NCBI GenBank assembly: GCA_010909165.1 | Contig: VJWM01000011.1 | Span: 1,054,001-1,118,000 of the forward strand | Reading direction: 5' to 3' | Source: Anthoceros angustus | Lineage: Eukaryota > Streptophyta > Anthocerotopsida > Anthocerotales > Anthocerotaceae | DNA: 64,000 nucleotides | In this document: positions 11,481 through 22,849 of the stretch, piece after piece | How positions within the stretch are numbered: position 1 is the stretch's first letter | Layout of the letters: each line of letters begins with the position of its first letter | Notes under the pieces: model-generated | What the model saw: only the letters and a program-made list of their open reading frames with translations | What the model was told of the DNA's origin: nothing | Database searches by the model: none | Made by a program: the position numbers and the translations under genes

Positions 11481-13750
11481 CCCCAAAGCCTCGGTCTTCA
11501 TTGATGTCATTTTGGGTGTCGCTGCTGTCGGTCGCTCGCCATAGATCCAAAGTCTGTCCATCCTCCATAAGTCCTCCTCGCCTTTTCAACCTCTTCGCAC
11601 TCAATGCGACGATTTCGCAAGCCTTTCGCTAATACATACCTCTTTTGCCTGAATCGAGATGGTCCCCTTCGTGGCTCAAAAGTCCCGTCAGACGGCAAGA
11701 CATCAACGCTGTATGCGCTGGGCAATGTAACTCCGCATCTCAAGTCCGCCTATTGCAAGCCCGCCACACAAAGAACGCAGTAGTGTCGTAGTCCCACCTC
11801 GAGCATGCATCAATAACCCGCCTCCCTCCTTGGAGAATGTCCTCACGAAGTTTCATCATAAGACCCAATGGTCTCGGTATGGGCACACTAACTTGTCATA
11901 AACCTCGCTTTGACGCATGAGGGTGTCCAATAATGTATCTTCCATTGTTGAAGGTCCTGCATCACATTTGGCATCATGGCAGCCCCGCCCTTGAACATCC
12001 ATCTTTCACACCCCATCCAACTGTAACGTATTCCACGCCTCAAATCCTCCTCCGTCGTTGTTCATGTTAGTCTTATCCCAAATGAATGACACCAAGCTTT
12101 TGGCACACCACTTCGATAGCCTCCCTACCGTATGGGCTTCTTCAACACCATGCATGACGATAATCTAAGTCGCCATTTTCCGCTTTCTCCGAAACTTTGA
12201 ACAAAGACCCATCATGGATAAATCCATTCGCTTGTCCATTGGCCCGATGTCAAATCCACGGGAACATCCATGACTAGAAGGGTGTATTTCCTTCCCTCAA
12301 AACCCACGCATGTCCGTAACGCTATGGCTTCCACCAATCGACCTGCTTCTTACCGGAACATTGAATATCCGGAGTCCTTCTTGCAAGTCCTTGTCCGCCA
12401 AAGCCCGCCGCTTCTCTAAGCCCTTCCAATTATTGATCTCGAAAATGAAATGGGAGTCGTCGGGCGCTTTGTCAAGACCTCCTTCCGCCAAAACCAAACA
12501 ACTCGTTAGAATGTGAGGCTGCTCACAAACAGCTGAGGGCGCCGCGCGGCCCGCGGCCGGGCCCATCATAGATGAGGGCGCCGGCCGCCGGCCCCACCGC
12601 CGCAGTGAGAGAGAGGCCGCGGGCGCTGCCGGGGCGGCCGCACTATCGCCCGCATGGGTGCGAAGATGGGCCGGCCGGCGCCCCAACAAAGGATCGCAGC
12701 CACGCCGCGCCCCGTGAGAATTGAAAATGGAAAGAAGGTCCGGGAAAATGGCTTACCTTTCCGCAAATGCCGCTTTGGAATCGCGAAAGCATTTCATCGC
12801 TTGAGTGCCGGGATACTCGAACCTCTTCAAAAGAAGAGCAACCAAGTGTGTTAGCCATCGCCACTTGAATAATATGGAATTTCTTCCAAGCGATATATCG
12901 TCATCCATTCCTTTCGTGTCAATGAGACCGCCAAGACTTTCAGAAGGATAAGTATCACGCCCACACTCACTGAATCTTTGAAATGATTTCCAAGGCTTTG
13001 CAAGCATATCTTTTGGCTTCACAAGGTCTATTTTGTTAGCCGCTTGGCCACTTTCCGCCTCACCTTGCTCTTCTTGCTTGTCCCTCATATGCTTCTTCCG
13101 CCTGCAACTCGCTCCCACTTCAGAAATATCTTGTCTACATTTTCCCATACCCTACCCTCTTGTTTCAATGCATAAAATGTGGGTCTGTTGTGTTACATTT
13201 ATAAACATCATCTTCGTGCTTCATCATCCTCAATAAGCCCCAACACCTTATAGTTGAATTTCCATGTCATGGTCATCTGACACCATCCTGCGCAATAATC
13301 AATTCATCACGCAAATACCTCACCGCCTATAAAATTCATCTTCCGGGCTTGTCGACATCGATATGGTCTCGTGGGCGAGGACTCGATCTCGTACATTGAG
13401 ACCACAGACATGAGCCTCCACATCGAAACCGCTTTTGCCGGAGATGTCTGCAAGATGCTTCATTGCCGCATAAGTGTGGTTTCCTCCAAGGACTCCATGA
13501 CATATTTTTGGCCCCGAATCGCCGCCTAGTTTTTCCATGTCATCACACTCCGCAGGATCAATCATACAAGGCAAAACGCCTCTTCAATCCTCCTTTCGAT
13601 ATAACACGCGCCAAATAATTGGCCCATGCTTCATCCACCTCCGACTGCATCGCCAAAGCGGCGTCGTCAAGGTTCTCAATTTCACCAGCGCTTCCAATAC
13701 TACCGTGATATGTCGCTTCGACCCGTGTCAAGGGTCTTCATCCGGATAGC
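11480..13750 (-). pseudogene. ParB-like plus N4/N6-type DNA methyltransferase pseudogene
   Basis: Minus-strand remnant read in several frames. The N-terminal part has LPCMIDP and the box GGNHTYAAMKHL (13,487-13,452), like the G(E/G)xxR/H box of ParB/sulfiredoxin domains. A Lys/Glu-rich middle follows (13,148-12,753). The methyltransferase part reads, in family order: LLVMDVPVDLTSGQW (12,268-12,257 core; the usual D-x-P-W/Y catalytic box now reads DVPV), FIWDKTNMNNDGG (12,086-12,047), CPYRDHWVL (about 11,890) and RRVIDACSRGGTT (about 11,825-11,787), which matches the AdoMet-binding (F)xGxGTT box. Many one-base shifts, stops and a GC-rich block (12,520-12,720) make it dead. ParB-methyltransferase fusions are known from phages and plasmids; a transposon origin here is inferred. 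Confidence 0.6.
12520..12720. other. GC-rich block with GGCGCCGGCCGG-type motifs
   Basis: A very GC-rich block interrupts the methyltransferase pseudogene. It carries GGCGCCGGCCG (12,577-12,587) and its inverse GGCCGGCCGGCGCC (12,669-12,682). Similar patches occur at about 13,945-14,020, 24,060-24,180, 26,468-26,501 and 26,615-26,626. Confidence 0.6.
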
Positions 13751-15170
13751 TTCCGCAATCCTCTCCTCGGTCTGTTGTCACATGAACAAGTGGGAATGTC
13801 ACCCACATTTTCCACCCTCTGCAGCTTTGTTGCCTTTCCTCTTTGCTTTTGCTTTAGGATGGTCCTCCGCTTCCTCCTCCCCGATCTCCTTCAAAGCAGA
13901 TCCCGCCTTTCCCTTAGGCCCTTCCTCCTCTCGCAGCCCTGTAGGGGCCGCCGCCGGGCGCCTCCTCCCGCCTCATGTGGTGCCTCGAGGCGCCTGGTGA
14001 GGGCCGGCCGGCCGCCTGGTTCACTCAGCCTCCAAGAGCTCCACGCCAAGAGCACCAGCCTCCCGACCGCTGCTGATGAGCCGGCTACCGGCCGCCCCTC
14101 TACCACCTCCACTGTCGAACCCCGGTGTTTCATAAGGCATGAAAACCCCGCATCCTCGTATCCCTAGCGTCCGAATTTTCTTCATCCGAATGTCCAGATA
14201 TCGCATTGGCCATAGTCTTCATCCTCGGGGCCACCGTGCCCTCCTCGTCGCCGTCCTTCTCTTCCTCCGCCACGCACCTCGGCTCTTGCGCGCAGCCATG
14301 ACCCTCCTTTGAACGATCGCTTGTGTGATTTCCGACACAACGTCCCCGATGAACGCATTCCCCATCACAGAGCCTCGCGAATGAACAATGCTCAGGTTAG
14401 ACAACCGACGAAAGCATAAACATTGGAAAGCAAATTGGATGAGTTGCGACCGACTCCGCCACATTCTAAACAATCCAAAAGCTCGCGTGTTCGCACTTCT
14501 TGATCACAAGATTGTTGAACCCGATCTCGAACGCCTCAGATAGCTCGGGACTGTCACCGCATCAAATTCTTGGGGCCTTGTAATGCAGCAATCGTTACAG
14601 GATCCCCATTGACATGTCCAATGTTGCCACACAGCCCACCCAAATTGCCCGCTGATTTGGCAAAGGCATCCTTGTAACCCATAATAATCCTTGTATAACG
14701 GCGGCCCAAAACATGCCTGCCTTTGCTGGATCTGAACAACCATCCAATCCTTGTCCAAGACCTTCACGATCCATCCGTGCTCTGTGCCGAATGTAACCGC
14801 TCCTCAAGTCAGTATGGCTAAGGAATAGGAGCCACCCTCTTCCCACCCTTCCCCCTTCTCTCCATGGCCTCTCGATTTTGTTGAAGCCGAGCCTGTGCTT
14901 CCAGACTTGAGTGGCCCCGCCTGGAAGCCGCCCGCCCGGCTAGCATGTCCTCCCAGACAGAGGTCTTCCTGCAAATCGCCGCATGCGCCTTCTCGCCAAC
15001 ACTTTGCTTTCCCGCCGCTGGACAGTTCGGGATCCGGACGGCCGCCCGATCCTTCTTTTTCGCCCATCGCCATCACCTTCACCAAGATAGGCCAATTCGA
15101 TGGGCCTTCCTTCTCCGTAATCACCGACCGCAAACAACAACGCGGCCAATGGATTCACAACCTGCAAACT
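13750..15170. other. Frame-broken sequence, no gene recognised
   Basis: Short open frames occur on both strands, none longer than about 150 codons and none recognised. The part near 13,750-14,470 (minus) may be the 5' portion of the methyltransferase element. A second GC-rich patch sits at 13,945-14,020. Confidence 0.3.
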
Positions 15171-15874
15171 CGAAAGTGAGAAAACCTGAGCTGCGCCCGG
15201 CCTCCCGCCCAATTTCTCCGCTCCGCAATCAGTTAGAGATGGCGCCCGCACTCGCCGCCACCGCCTCGAAGTCCCGCCACCGCCCGTCGCACAAAGCCAA
15301 TTGCTCGCCGCTTCGTGAGGACTGGTTGCGCCCACGGTTTGTATGCCAAACTTGCTTTTTAAACGCCGCCGTAACTCGCTCACCTCCAATAATTACTTTA
15401 AGTTAGGGTTTCGTTGCTCCAACTAGCCGATGGTTCGAACTTGGTCACATTATTAACGCCGCCATGTTGTACATGTTAACGCTTCACCGCTTCCTATTAT
15501 GTGGGTTTGTTTAATTATAAACCATAATGACTTTCCACATTTGCCTCCACCGCAAGCATTAGTAACTTAACGACGCTTTCTTCAACAATGGTTTTATATG
15601 ATCATATCCATCAAACGGCCTCCCAGAAGGCTTAGACATTTCAAATATTTGATGTTAGAATGAACCTTGCCTTCTTCAACTCCTCCACTATCGCCCCACT
15701 CTAAGACGCCAACAAAATGCTACCACCATCGGGTAGAGGACGACGATGTAAGTCAACGCTACCGAATGTCGTCGTGGATGCGCGCTGCAAACATGTCCTC
15801 ATTCGCTTTGATTGTGCGATTGACTTTGCGGATGGTGAGGGTCAATCCCAATATGAAAGACATCTTCAAAAGAA

Positions 15875-15898
15875 CGGCGAGGAGAATTCTCCTCGCCG
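15875..15898. repeat. 24-bp perfect palindrome (unit 1)
   Basis: Core cgaggagaattctcctcg, extended to 24 bp with CGGCG and CGCCG ends. Its counterpart in unit 2 is at 16,888-16,913. Confidence 0.95.
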
Positions 15899-16887
15899 AG
15901 GAGAATCACTGGTGGACATGTAGGCAAAAGTGTGGCGAAGTAGAAGATGCGCATCAAGTTTTCAATGCTTGAGCATTCTCGCCTTGCAAACGTGCAAGAC
16001 GCTTGCAACTTTGTTGTCCACGCATTTTCTCATGGCTTCAACATCCGTCCGCATAATTGCCACACTACATCTCTTTCACATTTCACATGGATGCACAAAT
16101 CGGTGCAAACACGGAAAGTGAGAAAACCTTGGTATTGGGTAATCTCCTCGCCCAATTTCACGGCGTTCTACGCAATCAAGGGGTTAGAGATGGCGCTCAC
16201 TCTTTGTCCCGCTCACGAAGTCCGGACCCGCTCACCGCTCGCGCACAAAGTGAATTGCTCGCCGTTTCGTGAGGTAGTTGCGCTCCACGGTTTGTATGCC
16301 CGTAAACTTGCTTTTAGCGCCGTAACTCGTTCACCTCTCCACTGAATAATTACTTTAAGTTAGGGTTTCCTGGTTGCTCCAACTGGCCGATGGTTCGAAC
16401 CCCGGTGGGCACATTATTAACGCCGCCATGTTGTACATACATGTTAACGTCTACCGCTTTTTCCCATTGCGGGTGGGTTTGTTTTAATTATAAACCATAA
16501 TGACTTTCCCGTTACTTGCCTCCACTGCAAGCATTAGTAACTTAACGACGTTTTCTTCAACAATGGTTTTATACGGTTGGTGACTGTTATCCATCAAACG
16601 GCCTCCCAGGAAGGCTTAGACATTTCAGCGTATTTGATGTTAGAATGAACCTTGCCTTCTTTCAACTCCTCCACTATCGTCCTACCTCGGAAGACGCCCA
16701 ACAAAATGCTTCGCGCCACTCATCAGCGGAGACGACGATGTAAGTCTTGGCTTTCGATCGAATATAAATCGTCGTGGATGCGTTGCGCGGTGCAAACATG
16801 TCCTCATTCCCCTGTTTGATTGTGCAGATTGACTTTGCGGATGGTGAGGGTCAATCCCAATATGAAAGACATCTTCCAGAAAAGCAA

Positions 16888-16913
16888 CGGGCGAGGAGAA
16901 TTCTCCTCGCCCG
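16888..16913. repeat. 26-bp perfect palindrome (unit 2)
   Basis: Same core as at 15,875-15,898, but each arm is one base longer (CGGGCG and CGCCCG), so symmetry is preserved. Confidence 0.95.
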
Positions 16914-16932
16914 AGGAGAATTCACTTGCCTG

Positions 16933-16995
16933 GTGGACATGTAGGCAAAGTGTGGCGAAGTAGAAGATGCGCATCAAGTTTTTCAATGCTTGAGC
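16933..16995 (+). pseudogene. PPR gene fragment inside the tandem unit
   Basis: These 63 bases are identical to 21,306-21,368 in the PPR pseudogene. Another copy, with two one-base indels, lies at about 15,911-15,974. Translation gives VDM-stop-AKCGEVEDAHQVFQCLS, a PPR L-motif start with TAG where the family has Tyr (usually TAT). All three copies share the stop. Confidence 0.85.
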
Positions 16996-17112
16996 ATTCT
17001 CGTCTTACAAACGTCGCAGACTGCAACTTTGTTGTCCACTGCATTTTCTCATGGCTTCAACATCCAGGTCATAATTGCCACACTACATCTCTTTCACATT
17101 TCACATGGATGC

Positions 17113-17690
17113 AATATTTCGCGAAAGAAAGTAGAACATCAACACTGGGCGTCCCCCATAGCGCAACCAAAAGAGGAGAAGAGGGCTGGCGATGGGCGAG
17201 ATCGGTAGAATACCAAGCTTAATGGCTCCGGTACTCCTTAGTGTATTCATGGATGCTAGTTCATATGGCTTCTCGCATCAAGAAATCACGTTACGAGTTC
17301 TGATGTCCAATTTTTGGTGGAAGTTGTTTGTGACTAAATGACACATGAAGAGGCATGTCTCTTGCACGAAGGTGGTGCATGTCTCTTGCTTGAAGGTGGT
17401 GCATCTCTCTTGCACGAGGGTGTTGTGGAGTCTTGGTTGCGGCTCGCTTCTGCCGTTCCTAACTCTTGCTATGATTTATGTGAGGCACGAAAGCAAGTGG
17501 TGCGGCAGGGGAACCGTGGCTTGTGTCTCTCTGACGCCGGTGGCTCTGTGTCAATGGCACTCGCTTACAATGTGAATTTGTCAATGGCACGAAGCCCGGT
17601 AGGCGTATACAACGTGCAAGATCGCTTTGCAATGGACCTTGTATATGAGACTACGTTGTGAATTTGGTGTAAAGCGTGCGAGGCTGATCC
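17113..17690. other. No gene seen
   Basis: A plus-strand frame at 17,338-17,661 consists of imperfect repeats of a LLHEGGA-like peptide and looks like duplicated noncoding DNA. Nothing else is recognised. Confidence 0.3.
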
Positions 17691-17694
17691 GGCC

Positions 17695-17960
17695 TTGTCA
17701 TACATTTTACAACATACAAGTGCGCTTTACAGCATGTTGTAAATTAGACTATGTTGTAAAATTGTGGGAGGCCTATCTTGGCCTCTCTTAAACGCTTTAC
17801 AATGTGTGAGGTTTGCAATGGATCGTGTTGTAAATTAGATTAGGTTATGTATGTTGTAAAACATGAGAGAGGCCCGATCTGGCCGTCTCAAACATTTTAC
17901 AACGTACAGGGCTTTACAGCGGACCGTGTTGTAAAACACGGTCCGTTCTGTAACTCTTGT
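17695..17960. repeat. TTTTACAAC/GTTGTAAA array (left)
   Basis: At least eight copies of TTTACAAC or its complement GTTGTAAA in 265 bp, in both orientations. The same motif fills 21,650-22,730, next to a CACTA-type terminus, so this may be the other subterminal array of one element. Confidence 0.6.
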
Positions 17961-19940
17961 CTTATTTGGAGGAGAGGAGAAGGCGGGAGGAGGTGAGGTG
18001 TGAGAGGTGTGTTTGGGTATACCTCTTCACTCCCACTTGTTGATCATTTTGGAAAGTGATGCTCCAACAACGGATCATCTCCGGTCCTTGTAGGATGGAG
18101 TCGGGTGAAAGCTGCAGATGCATTGCGTTGTGCGTTCGCCCCGCTCCTCGGTATATATTCGAGCGTGCCAGTGAGAAACCAGTCCTCACCAGGTGCGTTA
18201 TATTCCTCTTCTTCATCTTCACGCTCTCTGCAATTGGAGAAGGGGTTGTGGAGCGTAACCTGGTCGAGATGTCGTCCTCCTCTAAGGATGCGAACCCCCG
18301 CCAGCCAGCAAGAGACTCCCTAGGCCGCTTTGCAGCAAGCAAGGCGGCTAGGACAACTGCCTCCTCTGCTGCTCGCAAGGGACCCGGCCACCTTCCTCTG
18401 AAGCTCGAGCCGACCAAGCGGAGCGCCCTCAGCTGTGGCAGTCGAGGACTAGGCGCGAGGCCATAATCGGAGGACATGGGAGGTCCTCCATTGCGGCGCT
18501 TCCACAATTTCTCCCACGCGTGCCCCTCGCCCTGCGCAAAGAGGGAGCTCGGGGCCTCGACCTGGGCTGAGGCTATGTCTGACGGAGGAGGTGAGGCCCT
18601 CACGGCCTCGAATTTCCCTCGAGGTAACCATAAGGATGTGAAGATTGTGAGCCTAGGCAGCGTGCAGCCGGGCTCTCCTATCTGTCGATGCAAGCATCTT
18701 GGTCATGAAGCGGATCGAGTGCGTGAAGTTACCTGCCTCGGTCATGTTGTAAGCCGCTCATGTGACACGGGTTTTGCTTCATCTCGCTCCTACTCCCACT
18801 CGCTCTAAAGCTATCTAATTGCTTTGTGTCTTGACCGCAGGATCTGTCTTGAGGATTGAGGAGGATCTTGTTCCTCCTGAAGATTACATGTGCGGTGAGG
18901 ACTCCGTACTGAGGCCTCCAGTCCTCCGACTCGGAGAATCCAAAGGAAGAGTCCTCCCGGCGACCCGAGAATCTGTGGGATTAGGTAGCAGGGCATGTAG
19001 GCTAGTTGGGGTTAGATAGGAAAGTTCCGGACTCTCCTAACCCCGGACCTCGAACATGCTTCTCGTGCGGCTCTTTTGAAAGAGCTTTCGTTAATCTCTG
19101 CGGGGTTTTCTTGTGTAGGCACATACTCCGGTTGCTTGACTAACCTTCCGCTTGCGTTTGGGATCGTGTTTGAGCTCGGAAGTGAGATCAAGATTGGAAG
19201 TGAGATGAGGAGTCAAAGTGTGAGCTCCTCTTCACTCGAGGTCACCGGATCCTTCAACCTTAGCTAAGGATCTAAATACTCCTATGTGTTTTTCGGTGGA
19301 ATCACCTCAATGCCATTACACTAATGACATTTCGTCGCATACGGTCCTTCAACCTCTTCCAGATCTGCGGTGACATTTCAACATTTCAACATGCCTCTAC
19401 ATTTCGGATGTTACGACTAACCATGCTTCGTGAAATCCCTCAGATTGGTTTTCAATTCGGCATACTATGTAGATTATCGCAAGTGAAGGCCTATCGAAAC
19501 TCTATACCTATTGCGTCTATTAGAAATTAGCTCAGGCGGTACGCCTTCTTGGCGCTGGATTGGCCATTTCATTAGGCGACTTTGTCGCTAATATGCAAGA
19601 ACTCGCATATCATTGTATTACAAATCTTTATATGTAGCACGCCAATCGTGATTGTCCTAGTGTATCTCCATTGGAATTGCGGAAGGCGCAATCCAAAGGA
19701 AGTACACTAGGATTCCTACCTAGATTCGCAGTTGCTATAAAATTTTCAACCGGTATACTCACGGCCTAGGTTGAACTCACTACTCCACCATGGAGTAGCG
19801 AGATTATACATGTCTGACCGGGCCCTTGATGAGTCGGCCAATTTTACCCCTGCAGTCTACCTAACATGCATATATAGCCCTACATGCAATATCTAGAAAA
19901 CGGAATTCCCATGGTTCAAGGAAGTTGCCTTCCTCGGCCC
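17961..19940. other. Unassigned, transposon-like sequence
   Basis: A TATA-like ggtatatattcg at about 18,150 precedes a short plus-strand frame containing SSSSKDANPRQPARDSLGRFA (to 18,466). I do not recognise it. An imperfect inverted repeat (tcctagtgta ... tacactagga) is centred near 19,685. No complete gene is visible. Confidence 0.3.
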
Positions 19941-20210
19941 TCGAAATAGGTTTCTATCTACATGCTACTTTTCCCAAGGACCAAGGAACATCCTTCCGAA
20001 CCCCAAGACCAAGGACTAGGTTTCTATCTACATACCATTTTCCCAAGGACCAAGGAACATCCTTCCGAACCCAAGACCAAGGACTCGAAATAGGCTTCTA
20101 TCTACTTGCTACTTTTCCCAAGGACCAAGGAACATCATTCAAACCCCAAGACCAAGGACTTGAGTCTGCTTTCTTCCCAAACCCCAAAGACCAAGGACTT
20201 GAGTCCTACC
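19941..20210 (+). repeat. Tandem repeat, ~70-75 bp, about 3.5 copies
   Basis: Unit starts near 19,941, 20,015, 20,084 and 20,157 (partial). Each holds tttctatctac, then cccaaggaccaaggaac, then ccaagaccaaggact. It is noncoding. Confidence 0.85.
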
Positions 20211-20639
20211 TATTTGAATAGATAGGACTACGGACTCGGGTAGCGGACTTGAGCGGCCACCGGTGTGACCACACCAAGTAACCGTCCTCCCATCACCACT
20301 TCCTAGGACTCCCCTCTTGTGCGTGGGAAACTAGGCGAGGTAAGAGGAGCTCGCTCACGACATTCGTGCAAGGAGTCCGTGAGGTCCTCGGGTTAAACAA
20401 CATGTTCAAGCCGACTTGTTGGATGAGAAGCTTGTTTCTTTGAATATGCAGTGGGTCATTGTGCTTCTCCTTCCAAGTCGAGCTCTCCCAAGCCGAGCAC
20501 AGGAGGTGTGCGGATTGGATATGGGAGTCGTGACACTGTAACCATCGACGTTATGTGAGTAGGAAAGCTTCGAGGCCGTTGGAGCTCAGTAAAATCTAGC
20601 GTAGATAGACTATTCTATTCCTCACCATCTTATATGTCG

Positions 20640-21640
20640 TGCTAAAACTTTGTGCGAGATAAGAAGGACATGGTTGTGGGATGACGCGTTCATGATCTCA
20701 CATCAAACTTGGGTGCAGTCAATCACATACTTGGGGAACCATATCTTGCGGATGTATGTATCCGGAGGTAGGCTACGGAGGGTGGGCAAACCAAATCCCT
20801 TCATGTGGTTTTCAATAATCTCACATGCTACACATGGGGAGCCTAATGAGGCGATACAACTTTACTATGCGATGTGTCGCTCGGTGTGAAGGCGGATGCC
20901 CACATCTTTGTAGCACCCTTCAAGCTTGTGCATTTCTTTGTGGACACGGAATCTAGCGAGAAAAGTGCGGCATGATATGTTGCAGTGACATTCCACCGAA
21001 CTTGTTTATTGCCAATCGTGGACATGTACGCATAGGTAATGTGGAAGAGGCACACACGGTTTTCGATAGGTTAGGCGAAAGGATGTCGTGACATGGACGG
21101 CCACGATAGTTGGGTATGCAAATCATGGGCTTGGCCAAGAGGCGCTTGTTCTGTATGGACAAATGGAGAAGGAGGGCACGATTGTGGGCAACCATGTTAC
21201 CTTTGCTTGCCTTTTGAAGGCATGTGCAAGCATTGGTGCCTTGGAAGGCGGTGCACTCACATTGTGGAGAGAGGACTAGATAACACACTTGTGGGCACTT
21301 GCACAGTGGACATGTAGGCAAAGTGTGGCGAAGTAGAAGATGCGCATCAAGTTTTTCAATGCTTGAGCCCAAAGGATGTGGTGACTTGGAATGCCACGAT
21401 TCTTTGGGTATGGACGGAAGGGCTTGGTCAAGAGGCGCTATTTTTGTATGGACGAATGCAGGAGGGCACTTGTGGTGATGAGGTTACTTTTGCTTGCCTT
21501 TTGAAGGCATGTGCAAGCATTGGTGCCTTCTAAGAGGCGGTGCACTCACACTTGTGCAAAGAGGACATTTGGATAACGTACTTGTGGGCGCTGGTGGACT
21601 GTGCCAAGATGCATGCCTCGTTTTTGTGACAGCTAGGAAA
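20640..21640 (+). pseudogene. PPR pseudogene (PLS class)
   Basis: Plus-strand pieces in shifting frames: LGNHILRMY, PFMWFSIIS, EAIQLYYAM, then KDVVTWTATIVGYANHGLGQEAL, HVTFACLLKACASIGALE, an AKCGEVEDAHQVF block and KDVVTWNATI. A second HGLGQEAL-CLLKACASIGAF cycle follows. The layout parallels the intact PPR gene at 48.3-52.3 kb (NHILRMYASHTRLQEA, MWSSIISAHVQQG, VTFVCLLQACAS), so it is a related, broken copy. Frameshifts and the TAG at about 21,315 disable it. It lies between two TTTTACAAC arrays. Confidence 0.8.
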
Positions 21641-21649
21641 ATTCTTACC

Positions 21650-22751
21650 GACATTTACAATGCTGGCACTATTTATAAATCGATAAATTTGTATAACATT
21701 TTACAATGTATTTGCAATGAACATGCCACATCACAATTTCACTAATATATAGCCTCATAAATGACATAAATCAAAAGGTCTCTTCCACATATTTACAACG
21801 GCATTTGCGACAAGCATGCCACATCGAATCTTACTAATATATAACCTCATAAATTACATAAATAAGGAAAAGGTCTCTTCCAAAATTTTACAACGGCATT
21901 TGCGACAAGCATGCCACATCAGCAAATAATATATTTATTCATGGATATTGGCTGGCTTGTGCATTTTACAACCATAGTTCTGACGCATGTGCCACGTCAA
22001 GAATATACAATAAAATGAATAATCCAATAATATAACATAAATTGGAGAAACCATTTTACAATGATATTTGCAATGAGCTTGCCATGTCAGCAAATAATAA
22101 ATTTATTTATAGATATTTATATAAAATGGTTTTCATGCGTTTTACAACCATAGCTACAATGCATGTGACACGTCGATAAATACAAAAAAAAAGATAATCC
22201 CATAACTAACATAAATCCAGAGAAACATATTTACAACATCATTTGCAACGAACTTGCCACATCAGCAAATAATAAATCTATTCATAGATATTCCAATAAA
22301 TGGTATTATTCCAAAAATCAAGTCTTGCACAATTTACAACCACATCTACAACAAACATGGTTTACAACGTCTTTTACAAGTACCGTTTACAACATCCTTT
22401 ATGCCACGTCATTATAAATTCAACAAAATGTAGTTTTATTAACAAATAACCCCCATAGTTTTCTAAATCAAAAGAGTTTATGCACAATTAACGTCATGTA
22501 CATGAGCAAGCCATGTCAACAAACCCCGTTGTAAAATTTGTGTCAACATGCCATGTCAACAAATCCCGTTGTAAAATTGTGTCAACATGCCATGTCAACA
22601 AACCCTTGTAAAATCCATGCCACATCATATTAGTTAGGAACCCTTGTTGTAAATGTTCAAAAACTTACAAGGCTTTGAGTATAGTAAGAGTGTTGTAGTT
22701 TCCTCTAACTAAACTTAGACCCATTTGTAAAGGTAGCCCCTCCTTGTAGTG
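21650..22751 (-). mobile_element. CACTA-like transposon right end with subterminal repeats
   Basis: Read inward from 22,751 the minus strand starts CACTACAAGGAGGGG, the terminal sequence of CACTA (EnSpm) elements. Behind it lie dozens of TTTTACAAC-containing subterminal repeats. Near the end they form ~40-bp units with ttgttgacatggcatg; further in they form ~110-130-bp units with gcatttgcgacaagcatgccacatc. No matching left terminus (CACTACAAGG) was found. Possibly only the arrays at 17.7 kb mark the left side. Confidence 0.65.
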
Positions 22752-22849
22752 GAAGAGCGGGCCCGCTAAGCGTCAGCAGTCGGGCACAAGACATCTCCGC
22801 CTCCACGCGCCACTCACGGGTCCTCAAGGTTTGTTTCATCACCCGATTC

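Larger units (their letters stand above)
15174..17112. repeat. Two tandem ~950-bp units (15,174-16,112 and 16,114-17,112)
   Basis: Both units start with gaaagtgagaaaacc and end near ttcacatggatgca. Landmarks recur in order: aattgctcgccg, aattactttaagttaggg, gttcgaac, attattaacgccgccatg, ataaaccataatgac, gaatgaaccttgcc, a long palindrome, and a PPR-derived segment. They differ by many small indels, so the duplication is not recent or one copy decayed fast. No intact ORF exists. A pol III B-box-like GGTTCGAAC occurs in each, without a foldable tRNA. Confidence 0.85.

Noticed and set aside
16381-16410. tRNA-like B box (GGTTCGAAC) in the tandem units
   Set aside because: No T-stem pairing, no acceptor stem and no clear A box; cannot fold as a tRNA.
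15875-16913. CRISPR-like palindromic repeats
   Set aside because: Only two copies, about 1 kb apart, as part of a tandem duplication in plant nuclear DNA; no spacers or cas genes.
17226-17241. Second CACTA-like end (ctccttagtg)
   Set aside because: Lacks the full CACTACAAGG and has no subterminal repeats beside it; same orientation as the right end, so it cannot be the missing left end.
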